Below, piece by piece: positions 15,658-16,187 of a stretch of 16,187 bases of DNA. The notes under the pieces are model-generated. The model saw only the letters and a list, made by a program, of their open reading frames with translations. It was not told where the DNA came from and searched no databases. The DNA lies in the NCBI GenBank assembly GCA_019309815.1, contig JAFDFO010000021.1, positions 1-16,187 of the forward strand, read 5' to 3'. Source of the DNA: Deltaproteobacteria bacterium. Its GTDB lineage: Bacteria > Desulfobacterota > Desulfobacteria > Desulfobacterales > C00003060. Numbering within the stretch: the stretch's first letter is position 1; each line of letters begins with the position of its first letter. A program made the translations under genes and the position numbers.

Positions 15658-15700
15658 AAATATAGGGTAAGGTCTTGGAAACGACGCTTACCCCATATTT
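15658..15700. terminator. Bidirectional terminator between cbiA and cytochrome genes
   Basis: A 14-bp stem with one mismatch (15658-15671 against 15687-15700, AAATATAGGGTAAG against CTTACCCCATATTT) closes a 15-nt loop. On the minus strand the stem ends in a TTTTTT run, an excellent rho-independent terminator for the cytochrome gene. On the plus strand it ends in ATATTTGATTT, a weaker one for the dsr operon. Confidence 0.8.
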
Positions 15701-15718
15701 GATTTCTGTTCCTTTGTG

Positions 15719-16168
15719 TTATTTTGCTGCCGCGGGATGGCACTCCTTGCATGATGTGGGGCCGGTTGGCTTGGCCTCTTTCTTCAACGCCTTATGACAC
15801 CCTGCGCAGTTCTCATGAATCGCTGAATAGTAGTACTTCTGGATCTTCTCCTTTTTACTCATCTTGGGCGCGTCTTTTCCTGTCGCCGCTTTGGCCTCAG
15901 CATGGCACGCGTCGCACTTCTGGACCGCATCACCCTCTTTCCAAGTGTTCTTGCCGTCCGTGAACACATGGTGACAATCCGCACAGGCAATCTTGTAATC
16001 CGCGTTGTGTTTCTTGTGGGTAAAGGTGACCAAACTCTTCTTGTGCGTCGGGAAAAGCTTTGATTCCATGGTCATGGTCTCAGCGCACTCCTGGGTGGCA
16101 TTAACAACTGCAAACAGAAACACCACACTCATGGCTGCGACTGCCAATACTAACATTGATCTCCTCAT
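15719..16168 (-). CDS. Periplasmic tetraheme cytochrome c (class III, c3-type)
   Basis: A 149-aa protein with a signal peptide (MRRS, hydrophobic 5-22, likely cleavage after VVNA at 24). Four c-type heme motifs follow: CADCH 62-66, CDACH 85-89, CAGCH 121-125 and CKECH 140-144. Candidate distal His ligands are H51, H54, H67 and H118 (FTHKKHN, CHH, AIHENC), giving the bis-His ligation of the c3 family. It would shuttle electrons in the periplasm between hydrogenases or formate dehydrogenases and membrane complexes that feed sulfate reduction. All four motifs are CxxCH, without the CX4CH spacing found at two hemes of classical type I c3, so it is a variant. ATG 16168 has GGGGGTG upstream. ATG 16156 preceded by GAGGAG is an alternative start and loses only four residues. 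Confidence 0.9.
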   Translation of the reverse strand: MRRSMLVLAVAAMSVVFLFAVVNATQECAETMTMESKLFPTHKKSLVTFTHKKHNADYKIACADCHHVFTDGKNTWKEGDAVQKCDACHAEAKAATGKDAPKMSKKEKIQKYYYSAIHENCAGCHKALKKEAKPTGPTSCKECHPAAAK

Positions 16169-16187
16169 AAGCTGCTTTCACCCCCTT

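Noticed and set aside
1..16187. CRISPR array, tRNA, rRNA, transposase or integrase
   Set aside because: I saw no regularly spaced direct repeats, no cloverleaf or rRNA-like tracts and no recombinase motifs in any frame.

Overview
The window comes from a dissimilatory sulfate/sulfite-reducing bacterium, most likely a member of the Desulfobacterota (Desulfobacteria/Desulfobacteraceae-like). The evidence is a complete dsrA-dsrB-dsrD set followed by a CbiA-type amidase gene (dsrN), and a periplasmic tetraheme cytochrome c3-type protein. The lineage is inferred from gene order and protein character, not from a tree.

Layout. (1) 1-1319, minus strand: a YcaO-domain gene cut off by the left edge. 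It has no stop inside the window, so it is easy to miss. (2) 1551-2555, plus: a cysteine-rich YkgJ-like metal-binding protein and a small unknown protein, in tandem and closed by a terminator-like hairpin. (3) 2644-4962, plus: a large B12-binding-type radical SAM protein with an extended helical/TPR-like C-terminus. (4) 4963-5283: intergenic DNA full of ATTCCAATA/TATTGGAAT-type short repeats. (5) 5284-5655, minus: a small double-CxxC protein, divergent from (6) 5674-6498, plus: a PrmA-like methyltransferase with an N-terminal helical/winged-helix-like region. It converges on (7) 6514-7824, minus: a second, complete YcaO. (8) 7825-8422: a non-coding region with a ~300-bp fold-back element (arms of 72-74 bp) and a good promoter driving (9) a 110-aa orphan protein at 8423-8755. 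(10) 8942-9562: a five-TPR protein, and (11) 9748-10920: an unknown ~390-aa protein. (12) 10921-11272: a dsr promoter and a ~200-nt leader. (13) 11273-14120: dsrA, dsrB and dsrD. (14) 14194-15566: a cbiA/dsrN-type gene whose frame is broken near 15300. (15) 15658-15700: a bidirectional terminator. (16) 15719-16168, minus: a tetraheme cytochrome c.

How the genes fit together. DsrAB is the siroheme/Fe-S sulfite reductase that ends sulfate respiration. DsrD is its small allosteric partner. DsrN would amidate siroheme, and the tetraheme cytochrome belongs to the electron-transfer network. Left of this core, two YcaO enzymes (ATP-dependent amide-backbone activation), a B12-radical SAM enzyme, a PrmA-like methyltransferase and two cysteine-rich metal-binding candidates lie within 8 kb. 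That is an unusual density of protein-modifying chemistry beside dsr. It is the best candidate here for an undescribed system, but the link is inferred from proximity only. No precursor peptide, TfuA partner or known target is visible.
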